A DNA stretch of 64,000 bases, taken from Holothuria scabra (taxonomy: Eukaryota; Echinodermata; Holothuroidea; Aspidochirotida; Holothuriidae). The DNA lies in the NCBI GenBank assembly GCA_037179385.1, contig CM074195.1, forward strand, positions 14,359,887 to 14,423,886, given 5' to 3'. Both the position numbers and the translations under genes were made by a program. Positions 23,295 through 35,237 of this stretch are shown here, in pieces. Every line of letters starts with the position of its first letter. Position 1 is the stretch's first letter. The notes below the pieces were generated by a model. That model did no database searches, had not been told where the DNA came from, and saw only the letters and a program-made list of their open reading frames with translations.

Positions 23295-24299
23295 GGTATG
23301 ATGATGAAAACCATACGACTTGTCAACAGGCTAGGCAGGAATTCGAATAGGCCTATGTACGTAATGACGTAGTAATTTAGATACTGAAATAGCAGAGTAG
23401 GCCTAGGCCTATGTACAATTGCGTTGGTTTGGCAGCCGGTTCAATAGTGTTAGTGGCTCTAGAAGGTATGATGGTCTCATTAGAACTTAACCAAATAAAC
23501 AGACAATGAACAAAGCCACAAAGGCAACTTGGCTATAGTCGAATATGCATAACTTCCAGGTCAATTATAAGGTATGTTAAAAATACAGTGTAAATTGTTT
23601 GGAAGCCTTGTCAATAGATCTCTCACACAATTTTCTCGCAGAACTAGTGCCACCTGTACAAACTCTCTGGGGCATAGCTTTAATTGCTATACCTACCACA
23701 GTAATTAATTTTTTTTTGTTGTGCCCCCTATACTGTGACCTGCATCTAAGTAGCACTGTAACTGTGTGATGCAAAAGGCCTGGGAAGGTTACCATTACTA
23801 ATTCAGATCATGCAGGGCTAACATTTGTTTGAAATGGGTTAGATGTATGTGAAGAATGTCTTTGAAGTTTGATGGTTAATTTTGTGACATTGACAATCAC
23901 CTTCCTGTAGGCCTAGGCCTTTAGCTACTAACTCTCCTTGTTGATCCCCACATGATGCAAAAGCCCAAAGTTGCCTAGTTAACTGGTCCACCCAAAGGTG
24001 CTTCAGTCCAGTGCGCAACTAACTTTGTGCATTTGGGCAACTGATTTTAGTAGCAAGCCTGTTAATTTCCAAGTACTAGGAGGCGGAAAGCCGGATTACC
24101 GTAGAAAACCCCACATACATTGAGCAGGAGGACCAAGGACTCCATGTGAATATGCACATGCATGTGCAACACGGTATTGGTACACAGCTGCTCTGGAACA
24201 GCTAGACCACCTGACCACTTTGCCACTCCACAACCCCACATGATGCATCACCCCATGATTATAAACCCTCATCAAACTGTTATGGTAAACAATGTTCCA

Positions 24300-24570
24300 G
24301 AAATAAAGGGCAAGCGCAGTTGCCGCAAATATTATTTTGAAGCAACAGCTTAAATGTCACAATAATCCCCTTATTTCTTTTCAAAGCATCTTTTATAACA
24401 TTTTAGGACCCGCTCCATATTGCATACTCAAAGTAAACTAAGCAGTTACTCCTACTAAATTTCACATTTGAGTACAAAAAATACTGTAACATATAATAAC
24501 ATATAATTCCAAAGAGTCATCTCATGAAACAGGACAGTATACACTACTTCAAGTCGGGGTGACTGCTCTT
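24300..24570. repeat. Interspersed repeat shared with 57.9-58.6 and 59.4-59.7 kb
   Basis: Blocks TTATTTTGAAGCAACAGCTT, CTTTTATAACATTTTAGGAC, GTAAACTAAGCAGT, CATGAAACAGGACAG and CACTACTTCAAGTCGGGG recur in the same order at 59430-59670 and partly at 57985-58020 and 58540-58590. Family unknown. Confidence 0.6.
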
Positions 24571-25486
24571 GCCTTATATGTTGTAAAATTTAAGCTCTAT
24601 TGTTGTGTATTTACCTGACTTATATATTGTTAGTATTGCAAACTTTATATGAAGATTCAGCAGAAGCCAATTGACAGGTTATTTATAGACCTATCTTACA
24701 GTATCCCAAAATAATTAACAAAGGCAATAATTGCCTTTGTAGAAGTAGCAGTTAGATGAGCAGCTGTGAAACCCATGCAAACTCTTTGTAAAATTTGTAT
24801 GAAAAAAAAAAAAGAAACAGGATGCAAAAAGTACACAGGCCCATCTTTGGAATCCATAACAACAAAGAAAAGGATTTCAGAAGATTTACTGACAATGCTG
24901 CAAGGCGCAAGGCACAGCCAGACCATGTTCATTGTTGCTAATTTAACTATTTTTAGGAGTCTCATATGCCTTCCCTGGCTTTTTTATGGCATTTGTCTAA
25001 TTTTTGAGGGACAAGGAAAATTTTAGGGTTGTTCCCCAGAGCATGGCACTGAAAGAAGAGTACTATGTTGTAGCTGTTTTATGTTAAACACTGTTTACAT
25101 AATATTATGCAAGAAACAAACTTCATGCGAATCATGTTAACAACTGGCATGTGACACTTGATAATTTTCAAGTTACATTAAGATATGCAGGCCAATATAG
25201 TCCTGTATACTATATTAAGGATAATAAAGCCCAAGTATATGTTGAGTGCTGGGGTTTTTGGTGGATCGATCATGAAATTATAAAGAAATAAAGAATCATA
25301 GAAAATGGCTGCCGGACTTGAAGTACTCGACTTCGAGTCCAAGTCAAAGTCTAAGTCCAGAGAGCCCAAGTCCGAGTCCAAGTCCAAGTCCAGAGACCCC
25401 GAGTCCAAGTCCGAGTGCAAAAAAGTGGACTTAAGTCCGGACTCGACCTCGAGTCCGTACTTGAGTCCTACAGCCCTGTAAAGTCA

Positions 25487-28050
25487 GCCTTTAATTTTAG
25501 TTTGTTTCGTGTGCTGTCTCACTCATTATAGCAAGCTATCACTTAATTTTTGGATTTAGACATCACATACAATATGTAAGTACAATTTCGTACGAATCAG
25601 TTTGAACTAAATTGAGTGTTCGTTAAACTCTTGTGATATATGTTAGCCTGACGACTCTTACGAAACATAAAAGCTTATTGAACTGCAACTTTTTGTTTCT
25701 TTTGCATGACATAATCATGATGAACAAACGAAGTAACAGTTATTTACAGTAACGTCGGTATTACATACAAACAAAGAATTCAGTAACCAGGATGTATACC
25801 TCACCCAACATTGAACATAGTTCGTTCATGAAAAGAGAAAAAACTACATGTAGTACACGTACATTGTTATTTCGTAAACGGGACGTGATATTCACATTTA
25901 CAAAAAAAAAAACACACACGTGATAATATTACCTGCCTTTCCAACACAATCCCCACACAGCTTCGACTACATATTCATACCACGCTGCGATTCGCGCCAG
26001 TCACTTGCTCGCAATCCATTATGATTTAACTTTTCCTTTAATTCAGAACATTAGAGGCTTCCGTAGACATCCATCACACTGAATTTTTCATTCTTTTGGA
26101 AGTTAACTTTATGACACACTGATCATTGCACAAACCTGTTTTAGAGTGGTGCAGTCACAGCTGTTATCGTCATGGCGTGAACGAGACCTGACCCGCAACT
26201 TCCCTTCAGTTGTATAGAGAATGCCTTTAATTATTATTGTAGTGCGCCGCACTACAATATTGGCATTTACTGGCCGACTGACAATTTCTTTTGTGAAGCC
26301 TGTTATGGCCCACAACTCATTTCCCTGCGCGTACCGTAACTTAGTTCGTACAAATATCCATGCTCTACCCTTTAACAATAGCAGTAAGTGCAATATGTGG
26401 CCGTCTTTAAACAAAAATCAACTTCAGAAAAGCAAATACTACACTTACAAGGCTGATTTAAGGAGTTAGCTTCATGAAAGAGCATTGCGGATAAATTTCC
26501 AGAAAACGCGATGTAATGTGGTTCGGCCTTTTCACACTGAAGTGATACGCCTGGAGAATCAATCGCTGCTTCCAAATTGGTATACGTAACACGGCGCCAT
26601 TGCGTCCACTATCGTTGAACAGTATCAAGACGTTATTGTACAGTATCTTCATCTAGCTACTACGGAGCAGGGTATTGCCAATTCCCTGTACGGAACGAAT
26701 TGGCTTTACTGCATTGGATTAAGCGACTTGTGCTGTAGTTCTATTATCATGCTTATTTCAGTGGTAAAAGCAGAAGCTATTTTGACAGCAGTCTGACCGA
26801 AACGTTCTGACAGCATGCATTGCGAAGTAACGAAACACGGATGTTAAAACACACAGCGTCAACAGTTATTCGGCCTTCCACGAGACAGTTGTCATATGCA
26901 TGCAGCGGTGCAGTCAGAGAGCTTGAGAGGGCGTCATTATTTAGCATAAAGAACGGTGAAAGAGGAGTCGAGAACCGATAAAACCATTTCAGGGAGGAGT
27001 AAACAACACAACAGAGCATAACGTATGGCTAAGTAGGCTACTCAGCACGAGTCCTTGAACGGGACTATGCTTCGTCCACTTCATTTTGCTCCACATTGAC
27101 TGTATACGGACGGAGTAGGTCCTATCGTTAAGCGCAGTACACGGTCTTGTTCAAGGACTACTCAGCACTTGCTTCATTGTTGGCAAATATGCTTCAAAGC
27201 AAAGCTAGTGACTGACTATTAGCATAGAAGATCCGGATTTACTCCATCATCGGTTACTCTTCTTTGATTTCTTTATGCGTCCAGCCAAGGAGCTGTGGTC
27301 CATCTTTGTATTATCAAGAAATAGGGTTGAGAGGAGTGGCCAAAAAGAAACAACAGCCCCTCTTCCCGCCATGAACAAATCCTAAAGTTCAAATAAAAAC
27401 TGGGCTAATGTACTAACTGAAAAGACATCTCTAACACGCACTACAATTCTGCGTATTTGCAAGCAAATGCAGTTCTAGTTTTGTATTTGGCTCTCAGAAA
27501 CCGAAGGCGTCTCTTACGGCTGTCACTTTGAAATGCTTTAACTTTAAGTAGGTACATATGTATATTACAGTCAGCTAGCCGAAAGCATGCGGACGGGCGG
27601 GCGATCGCATTATTTTGTAAAACTACCACAGAGATATACTGTAATAGAACGCATTTGCCCGGCTAACCTACTCAGTGCAAGGGTCGCAGTGCAAGATCGG
27701 CGCCCTGATTAACTCAACCGGCGAGACTAATCTGTTACACCGGCTCGACTTGAACCAATAGGTTGGCAACTGGGCCGTAAAAATTTATCTAACTGACTAC
27801 AACTACAACTCATTTAGTTCTATAGCCTCCCCCCTTTTTTTGAATTAGTCCTAGCCTTAAACTTTCATCCTTTGCAGCATAGAGAAGAGCTTATAATTAT
27901 AGCCCACTATCAATTATGTCATGCACAAACGGTTATGAGGTCACCTCTGTCCTCTAGGTCTTGATGATCAGTGAAACTATTAGTTTACCCCAAATTCACG
28001 TTTTGTTGGTCTCGATGATTAATGAAACCAATGTTATCATGATGGTGCGC
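25487..28050. other. Mostly single-copy-looking region; weak exon signals only
   Basis: Contains a fragment related to the ~295-bp array (about 25585-25690). From 26.0 to 27.7 kb the base composition is less AT-rich and CpG is more frequent than around it. On the - strand 26143-26403 is an open frame ending at CAG|GTTTGT with a CDCTTLKQ ending that faintly recalls netrin-like (NTR) modules, but no acceptor, partner exon or secure homology was found. A SINE family 2 tail is at 27700-27800. Confidence 0.35.
27700..27800 (+). repeat. SINE family 2 tail
   Basis: Contains GGCGAGACTAATCTGTTACA, CCGGCTCGACTTGAACCAAT and AACTGGGCCGTAAAAATT, then CTAACTGACTAC. Confidence 0.65.
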
Positions 28051-29900
28051 GCGCGCGTGTGTGTTTGTGACACTGCTTGTTAACACGATATCTCAAGATA
28101 GGAATGTTTGACAGTTTTCAAACTTGGTAGATGCTTCATATTGAGAGGAAGAACCCTATTGTTTGGTGGAGGCCAAAGGTCATCTGGGCTCACCGGAGGT
28201 AAAAGTCTGAAAATCTCGTAAACACGATATCTCAAAATAGACGGCTTGCATAGATTTCATATTAAATAGTGGCGTTTTGGTCAGGAGATGGTCCCTGTTG
28301 TTTTTGGCAGACGTCAAAGATAGATTTCACTTTTTTATGTGGATGCATTATTTTCAAGAGATGGTTTCCATTGTTTTTGGAGATGTCAAAGGTCACTTGG
28401 GTCACCGGGAGTCAAAGTCTGAAAACCTTGTTAACAGGATAACTCAAGTAAGAAAGCTTGGATAGATTTTATATTAGGTATGTGGATGCGTCATGGTCAG
28501 ATGGTTCCTATTGTTCGCGGGTGGAGGTCAAAGGTCATCTGGGGTCACCAGAGGTCACAGACTGAAAATCTGGTTAACACGATATCTCAAGATAGGAAGC
28601 GTGGATAGATGTCATACGTGGTATGTGTATGCGTTATGATCAGGAGATGGTCCCTCTTGTTTTTGGTGGAGATCAAAGGTCATTTGGGGTCAACGAAGGT
28701 CAAGGTCTGAAAACCTTTTTACCGTGATATCTCAAGTTAGAGAGGTTGGAAAGATTTCATATTTGGTATGTGGATGCGCTGTCGTCAGAAGATGGTTCTG
28801 TGAAGGACGGTCCCTAAAATGAAATCATATACAATGACACCTAGATTTGTTTACTAGAGGGCTGTGTAAATTTCAGGACCCAAACTTAGCAAAATGTTTC
28901 CGACACAATTGGACACTGGAATTTTTGGACCTGTTTACACTTGTCATACGTCGCGGACACGTTACGGGACTTTTATTGGATTGAGTGGAGAGGGTACAGG
29001 TGGAAAATGGGAGCCAAGAAAAGAAAAAATTACACAAATCCTGTCGGGCTTCCTCATTTTTATTTTCGATAGCTTGGGAAACCAATGCAGTCATGATGGC
29101 GCGTTTGCATGGCAGCCGTGTATTTGTGTGTGTATCATGTGTACGCTTTGCTCATTAACACGATAGGAATGTCTGACAGTTTTCAATCTCTGAATATTGA
29201 TCCTCATTGAAAAACCTCTTTGTTTTTGGTGGAAATCAAAGGCCATCTTGATTAATCAGGGGCCAACATCCGAAACCCTTGGTAACGTGATATCTCATGA
29301 TAGGAACTTAGGTGGATTTGTTATTTAGAATGTGGATGCGTTGTGGTAAGAAAATGGTCCCTATTGCTTTTGGTAAATATTAAAGTTCATTTGTGGTCAA
29401 CAGGGGTAAACGTCTAAAACCCTTTAAACACCTTTATCTCAAATGGAAAACTGGGATGGGTTTCCCAGTTAGCATGTGGATGCGGTATATTGAGGACATT
29501 GTCCATATTATTTTGGTAGAGGACAAACAGCATCTGACATCACTGTTGGTCGATCTATGGATAGCTGTTAACACAATACCTCAAGGCAGGAAATTTGGAC
29601 AGATTTCATACTTGGTATGTGGATACATTATGGTAAGGAACATGGTCCCTTCTGTTTTTGGTGGAGGTCAAAGGTTATCCTGGGCTCCCTTGAGGTCAAA
29701 AACTAAAAATCTTCTTAACACGATACCGTATCTCTGATTTGGTGTGTCAATGCATTATGATGAAAAGGTGGTCATCGTTTTTATGGAGGTCGAAGTATCT
29801 GGAGTCACCCTTGATCAAAACCTAAAAACTTTGTTAACACGATATCTAAAGGAAAGAAAATTAAATACATTTCAAATGTGGTATGTGAAGCTTGAGCATC
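28050..29900. repeat. ~143-bp tandem array, AGGTCAAAGGTCA type
   Basis: GGAGGTCAAAGGTCATCTGG-like blocks occur near 28168, 28380, 28524, 28667, 29228, 29660 and 29785, with AACACGATATCTCAAGATAG between them. The array is broken at about 28800-29150 by unrelated sequence. It belongs with the 3.0-4.4 kb array. Open frames of up to 114 codons inside are repeat by-products. Confidence 0.85.
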
Positions 29901-31106
29901 TGGAGCTTTGGGGGAGAAGTAGCTCCCAAGTCCCTTTTAGTTCGCTGACCTCCTGGTGGCACTACCCTTGATTTTTCGATGGATGGTCTTATAGAAAAGC
30001 CTTTATCTAAATCGAGAATGAAGCAGGCGCGTAACCAGGGTTGCATCATGGGTGGGGGGAAGTTGGTGTCATGGGGGGACTGGGGGAACGACATGAGGGG
30101 AAAGTTTAAGAATAGAAACTAAAACCTCTATTTTAGGTGTTTTCGCATTGCAAGGCTGGGTCATTGGGGGGTTCTAACTATCGTGTATCGTGACACCTTT
30201 TATAGCTGGGGCAAATGACTAATTTTGAAATTAATTGGGGTCCACCACTCTGCTACATCAATAAAAGAAAATTGATATAAGCTGGTGCCCCCAGATGGAA
30301 AATTTCTAATCCCTTATGAGCGCAATCCAACACTCGTCGGTTTCATTGACCCCAATACCCTTGACTAGGCAATAATATTCCAGTCCTCCTAAATTAAAAA
30401 AGCAATGGAGTGGAATAACGATCCAGTGCTCCACAATTGAATAAAAGGCATGTGTCGGGCGGGATAAATAAACCACTCGTACCTACATCATCGTCTTCCA
30501 AAGTTTGAGTATTACTTGAAAAATTTGCTTTTTAATCTATTCGTAATAGAAAGAAAAACTTATGTGAGTTTTGTGCAGTGGTCTGTAGGTAAATTTTCCT
30601 TTTGGTGTAAAAATGTGTTTTTCAATTTGCCGTAAAATAGGGCCGATCCCCTTATTTTTGTCCGGTCATGATAGACACTGAGATATGCGCTTAATTTTAT
30701 ATGCACCTACTATACAAAACAATTAGGCGACTCAGAACACTATGTGCTGCGCTAAGTTGGTATATCCGTCCATAATTTCATGTGGAAAAACTTACTGCTG
30801 GCACTGTGCCATTATGAATTTGTTGTTTGTTAACTTTAATCTGCACAATAATCTGTAACGGTAAGTGTGATAATAAACCTTTTTTCGTTGAGCCGTTTTA
30901 CAACACATTTTATGTATTATTATAATAATGATAATGATAATAATAATGATAATGATAATAAGAAGAATTATAATTATTTTTTTTTGAGAGAACGAGCCTG
31001 AGATGGCGTAGTATCAACACCTTCGTTCCAGGCGCTGAGACATTTTCTCTGAAAAAAAAAAAAAAACATCCGAGAACCGTTTGCTAATTTCCAATTTCTG
31101 TTCCAG
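29901..31106. other. Repeat remnants and microsatellite, no gene
   Basis: 30005-30110 is G-rich and resembles the start of a hAT-type element (GGCGCGTAACCAGGG), but no matching end was found. 30405-30460 is a SINE family 2 fragment. 30917-30977 is a TAATAATGATAA simple repeat. The LINE 5' end probably lies shortly before 31107. Confidence 0.5.
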
Positions 31107-31136
31107 TTGCTTTATTTGTTAACCTCCACTGACGAA

Positions 31137-31983
31137 ATGCCTCGAGGACGTCCAAGTGGCGGTGCTGGACCAAAAAATCAGTCCGATTTTTCTGGGAGAG
31201 GCCGAGGTGGCCGTAGGGGAGGTTTAGGCTCTCGCCTAAGTTCTTCCCTACCACAGTTAGAGCTTGAAGACAGTGGCGATGAGTACACGTCCAATAACAC
31301 GTTATCGGAACAGCTTGATTCCTCTATTCAACTAATATACACGGAACTTCAAAAGATACGCTTGGAATTTGGGAAAGCTATTGAGAAGAATACAAGAGAC
31401 ATCAAAGCACTCCAAGCTGATAATAATAACTTAAAAGTAAAGTGTCAGTCATTGGAGACACAATTATCTTCCACTGCCTCTACTCAAAAGGATCTCGAAA
31501 GCCGAGTAAACAGTCAGGAAAGATTCCTTCGTAAAAATAATCTTCGGATTGTGGGAAAAGATGAAATGCCTGAGGAAGATTGTGTAAAAATTGCCGTTGA
31601 TGTCTTCACAAAAGTTAGAGTGCCATCGGGATGGCAGGAATTTGCAAAACAGAAGTCGTCACATTTTGGTGAAAGTATCCGATTTCCGAGACAAGGTTCA
31701 TATTTTAAAGGAAGCTCGCCAATCGCTGAGTAGCGATATTTTTTACATTATCGACGACTTAACAAAAGCCGACTTAAAAAAAAAGTGGATTCCAAAGGTA
31801 AATGAAATTTTTCAAGATGGCCTTAGACCTGTAGACCTCATTTTTCTAGAGGATGTTGGAGGTCGCATGGAGGACGGCCATACAATTTCACTGATGCCCC
31901 GCAAGACGGAAATTAGCTGTTATTCTGAATGTTTTTCACTAAATTTTGGATTTACCTTATACTCTCGGATGTTCATTAATTAA
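31137..31983 (+). pseudogene. L1-like LINE ORF1 (RNA-binding coiled-coil protein), frameshifted
   Basis: ORF1 proteins of L1-clade elements coat the LINE RNA. An ATG at 31137 starts a basic, glycine-rich head (MPRGRPSGGAG, RGRGGRRGG), followed by an acidic stretch and a coiled coil at about residues 60-130 (QADNNNLKVKCQSLETQL) ending near RFLRKNNLRIVG, the usual entry to the RRM-like part. The frame then shifts between about 31600 and 31660; the C-terminal domain (ILVKVSDFRDKVHILKEAR, SSDIFYIIDDLTK) continues in another frame to a stop at 31981. The frame from 31107 is open too, but the ATG at 31137 gives the better start. The copy is inactive. Confidence 0.8.
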
Positions 31984-32234
31984 CCTGTTTTAGCTCGCTG
32001 GACAAAGTTGTCCTGGAGTTCCACGACTTGCTGAGAGCTTGTCTTATTTGCGGTAACTTCTTGATGTTTTTTTGTTTCCCTTTTTTTGTCTTTATCCAAC
32101 CATCTCAACTTTGATATTTACCTTTCACTCAAAAAATGTAAAAGCTTTAATGATACTGCATGTATCTCTTGCTCTGCCAACTTATTTTATTATCTTGAGA
32201 TTTGCCAAAGGTATAAATTCATAAAAAGTGCTAA

Positions 32235-33078
32235 ATGGCCGACTTCAAATTATGCACTTATAATGTTAGAGGTCTACGGCAGAGCTGGAAAAGGCGTCAA
32301 AGTTTTGCCTATCTACACAGGAACAAAAAAGATGTTTACTTTTTGCAAGAAACACATAGCATTCAGTCTGATGAAAATTTTTGGAAAAATGAATGGGGTG
32401 GTGAAATTCTTTTTAGCCACGGCTCTTCAACAAGCCGTGGGGTTTGTATATTGTTTCATCCAACATTAAATTACACTGTTCGTAAAAATGACAACAGTGA
32501 CGACCGTAGATTTCTTATTACTGAAGTAACTATTAAGCAGAAGTTGCTGACACTGGTTTGTTTGTATGGTCCTAATCAAGATAGTTCTAACTTCTTTGAA
32601 TATCTCTTTCATAAATTGAAAAATTATAATCATGATTCACTTTTTATTGGCGGGGATTTTAATTTTATTTTTAATTTGGACAACGATAAGGTAGGAGGTA
32701 ACCTTCGCACAAATTTCCATGCCAGAGATAAATGCATCCAAATTATGTCGTCCTTGGATCTTGTAGATAATTGGCGTGAAAGGAATCCCCATCAGAAGAG
32801 TTTTACATGGTCTTCTAATATAACTGAAGGTTTGCATTGCAGTAAGACTTTTTTCTTATTTCAAGAAACCTCATTCATTCTGTATTAAAAAATGATTTCA
32901 TGTACGGTCTAAACTCTGGTCACTCAATAGTTAATTTAGATGTTAAACTTCATAGTGAAAAACGGGGTCCAGGTTTTTGGAAGTTCAACAATTCTTTATT
33001 AAACGATGAGGTCTATATCGGTATGATTAATGGTGTTATTTTAGATGTAACCCAGCAACATAGTAGTTTGAATCCTAG
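32235..33078 (+). pseudogene. L1-like LINE ORF2, endonuclease and linker, 5' part
   Basis: ORF2 supplies the nicking endonuclease and reverse transcriptase. From ATG 32235 the AP-endonuclease domain shows YNVRGL near residue 9, FLQETHS near 37, and GGDFNFIF near 140. At about 32850 the frame shifts, exactly where family members have the late SxLDFF-type aspartate, so the active site is damaged as well. The linker (RGPGFWKFNNSLL) continues in the new frame to 33078, where the Gypsy element interrupts it. The rest continues at 42428. The pattern fits the L1/Tx1 group. Confidence 0.85.
33075..33078. repeat. Target-site duplication CTAG, left copy
   Basis: CTAG directly precedes the LTR (TGTTGG on the + strand) and recurs directly after the other LTR at 42428-42431. 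Four base pairs fits Ty3/Gypsy integration. Confidence 0.85.
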
Positions 33079-33600
33079 TGTTGGATATTGCGTGGTACGG
33101 GATCTAGTTCCAGGCGGAAAAAAGATAGGAGAGTTCAGTTGCTTTTAAAATATTTATTTGATGATTTTAGTTCCACAAAAAGATGATTAAGTTGAATGAA
33201 TTATTCTGCCAGCCTAATACGATTCCTAAGATATGTGTATCCCTCTGCGTCTACGGCACGAGTGTCCAGCTCGCAGGCTCGGTCTTGTGAATCGTGCGAG
33301 CTCTGAACACATGCAGTCCCCCTGATTGGTCAAAAGTTATGACGCACCCATATAAATAATTATTATGATATAAATGACCAATAAGGAGGCTGCAGGGGAG
33401 GAAATTGGCCACACCTCGAAAATATGGGTTACAGCGTGCACGTGGAGCTACGGTAATGTGATATGTCACGTCCACTGGTAACACGTGACGGGAAACAGGA
33501 AGGGCCCTGGGAATCTAGAACAAAGGGAAGGAAGCGTTGCTCGTAAACAACAAGATGGCGTCTGGTAAAGGTCATGGAGAGTGCACCATACTACATGACA
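33079..33600 (-). repeat. 3' LTR, 522 bp
   Basis: Begins TGTCATG and ends CCAACA on the - strand. It matches the 5' LTR at all but three positions by eye (one each in GATCTAG/GATCGAG, TTGCTTT/TTGATTT, GAATGAA/GAATTAA). AATAAA on the - strand at 33153-33158 is a likely polyadenylation signal. The 77-codon open frame inside both LTRs has no recognised motif. Confidence 0.95.
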
Positions 33601-33617
33601 TCCCCTTTTGTCTTTTT
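33601..33617 (-). other. Polypurine tract of the Gypsy element
   Basis: The - strand reads AAAAAGACAAAAGGGGA immediately before the 3' LTR TGTCATG. This is the expected plus-strand primer and fixes the LTR boundary. Confidence 0.9.
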
Positions 33618-34386
33618 AAAATTTTGGAAACGCAGTGAAAAAATTTACTCTTAGGATTACAATATTGAATACGACCTGAGGATATTACAAAGTATGCATT
33701 CTTTGTCAAGTAGATTAAACATTAAAGACAAAATGATGAGAGAGATAGGTAAAGTGCGAGACAAAGGAAGGGAGGTGGGTCCCAAATTTAGAATGAAATT
33801 AAAATGAGCACGGCGTAATCATATAATGGAATTAAATATTTTCTTTAAAGTGAACAACGTATTTACACGAGGAAGATCAAATGTCAAGGGAATAGATCTC
33901 ATGACGACTTTAAAATAAAATCATGAGCAAAGAAAAACATAAGTAAACTCTGAAAGTAGACGTAGGGCTACTTCATTACGCTTAAGAAGAGATTAAATTG
34001 AGCAGTGCCAACTGAAACAAGATAATGTAGGTGTACTCAGAATTATAACATCTGGTGAGGCGTAAACCAGAAAATTCTACCTACGCAATAACTTGAAACA
34101 TTGTACATCTGACTGCAAGGATACGTTTAAGTTATTAAAATGTTACGCTTAGGAGTTACAAACAAAATTAAAATGTGAAAACATTCTCTTGTTAAAAAGA
34201 TGTGTAACTAGACTCAGACTGATAGATTAAGGTAATACAACTCGTTACGACTGTGAGCAAGCAGGGAAACACTGTCAGGTTCAACAAAAGTTCATTTGTG
34301 ATAAGCATTTTCTGTGTGAAGACCAGTGTTGCTAATGTTCCAGGTAGATTCTAGTAAACTGGGTAAACGCTCTGACGAATCCACAA
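33618..34386. other. Gypsy 3' untranslated segment
   Basis: Between integrase and the polypurine tract, AT-rich, no conserved coding or env-like frame seen. Confidence 0.6.
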
Positions 34387-34969
34387 CAGACTTGGGGTAA
34401 TCGTAATCAGTAATCGTAATCGATTGCAATTGATTACACATTTTGAAGTAGTTGTAATCGCAATCGATTACTTTTGTGAAAATCGCAAAGTAATTGCAAT
34501 CGTAATCGATTACAATGGCAAAGTAATCGCAATCGTGGTTTCTTTTCTGATTACGTTGAATTGAACAAAGAGTAAAGTTACTAAACAATTTTTTCAGTTC
34601 TTTGTTCTTCTATTGGAATGACAAAAATTAATTGTCCCTCTGTCTTGGATACCCCAGCTTAAAATGAGTGACAAGTGCATGGGTTCCATAATCTCTTGTT
34701 TGGGAGGGCTTGGTTCTGTCCGGACTTATCTAGAGCAATGTCCATGGCCCTTTTTCCAGTTGTGGGCACTGGATTGTTTTGCCTACTACATTGTTTATGT
34801 GGAAACAAAATGTATTCACGATTGCAGTCATGATTACATTGCAATGTAATCGCAATCGTAATCAATTACTTTCAATTTTAGCTGTAATCGTAATCATAAT
34901 CGCAATCGTAAAATAAGAAGTAATCGCAATCGTAATCGATTACATTGAGATGTAATCGCCCCAAGCCTG
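34387..34969. mobile_element. 583-bp hAT-type MITE with TAATCG subterminal repeats, TSD ATCCACAA
   Basis: Ends are CAGACTTGGGG and, inverted, CAGGCTTGGGG. The exact 8-bp duplication ATCCACAA lies at 34379-34386 and 34970-34977. Both subterminal zones are arrays of GTAATCGCAATCG-type hexamers. It inserted into the Gypsy element, so it moved after the Gypsy lineage formed. No transposase. Confidence 0.9.
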
Positions 34970-35237
34970 ATCCACAATGACATACCACTCCTGTCTTACA
35001 TATTTGATTGACAGTGAATATTTGCTCACATTTCAAAGTATAGTGAAATTATCACCACAAGATGCAATAAACTTTTATAAAGTGCATAACGTTTCTTCTA
35101 GTTTATCAATGCATTTCAGAGATGTATACAACAGGGCAAAATGGACCACGAAATTATGATAAATACAATATGCAAGGAAGATTGTATGATAAGCAAAACA
35201 TACGTGGAAAAGTAAATGTCGCATTGATGCCTGCCTG

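Larger units (their letters stand above)
21202..25478. mobile_element. hAT-type element with GAGTCCAAGTCC subterminal repeats, TSD TAAAGTCA (4.28 kb)
   Basis: Both ends are CAGGGCTGTAG in inverted orientation. The exact 8-bp duplication TAAAGTCA is at 21194-21201 and 25479-25486. Subterminal zones (21212-21300 and 25318-25465) are arrays of GAGTCCAAGTCC hexamers in the same orientation relative to the + strand. No transposase frame was recognised inside; the interior holds another hAT-type element, a SINE and repeat families shared with 58-60 kb. It may be a non-autonomous composite or an old copy with an eroded gene. Confidence 0.85.

Noticed and set aside
27255..27385. Possible terminal exon ending in LPAMNKS on the + strand
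   Set aside because: No usable acceptor was found upstream and the opposite strand is also open; evidence is insufficient.
30005..30400. hAT-type element starting at GGCGCGTAACCAGGG
   Set aside because: No matching right end or target duplication could be found.
33251..33484. 77-codon frame in the LTR, repeated at 42078-42311
   Set aside because: Identical because the LTRs are identical. No conserved domain, and it does not start from an ATG in a favourable context.
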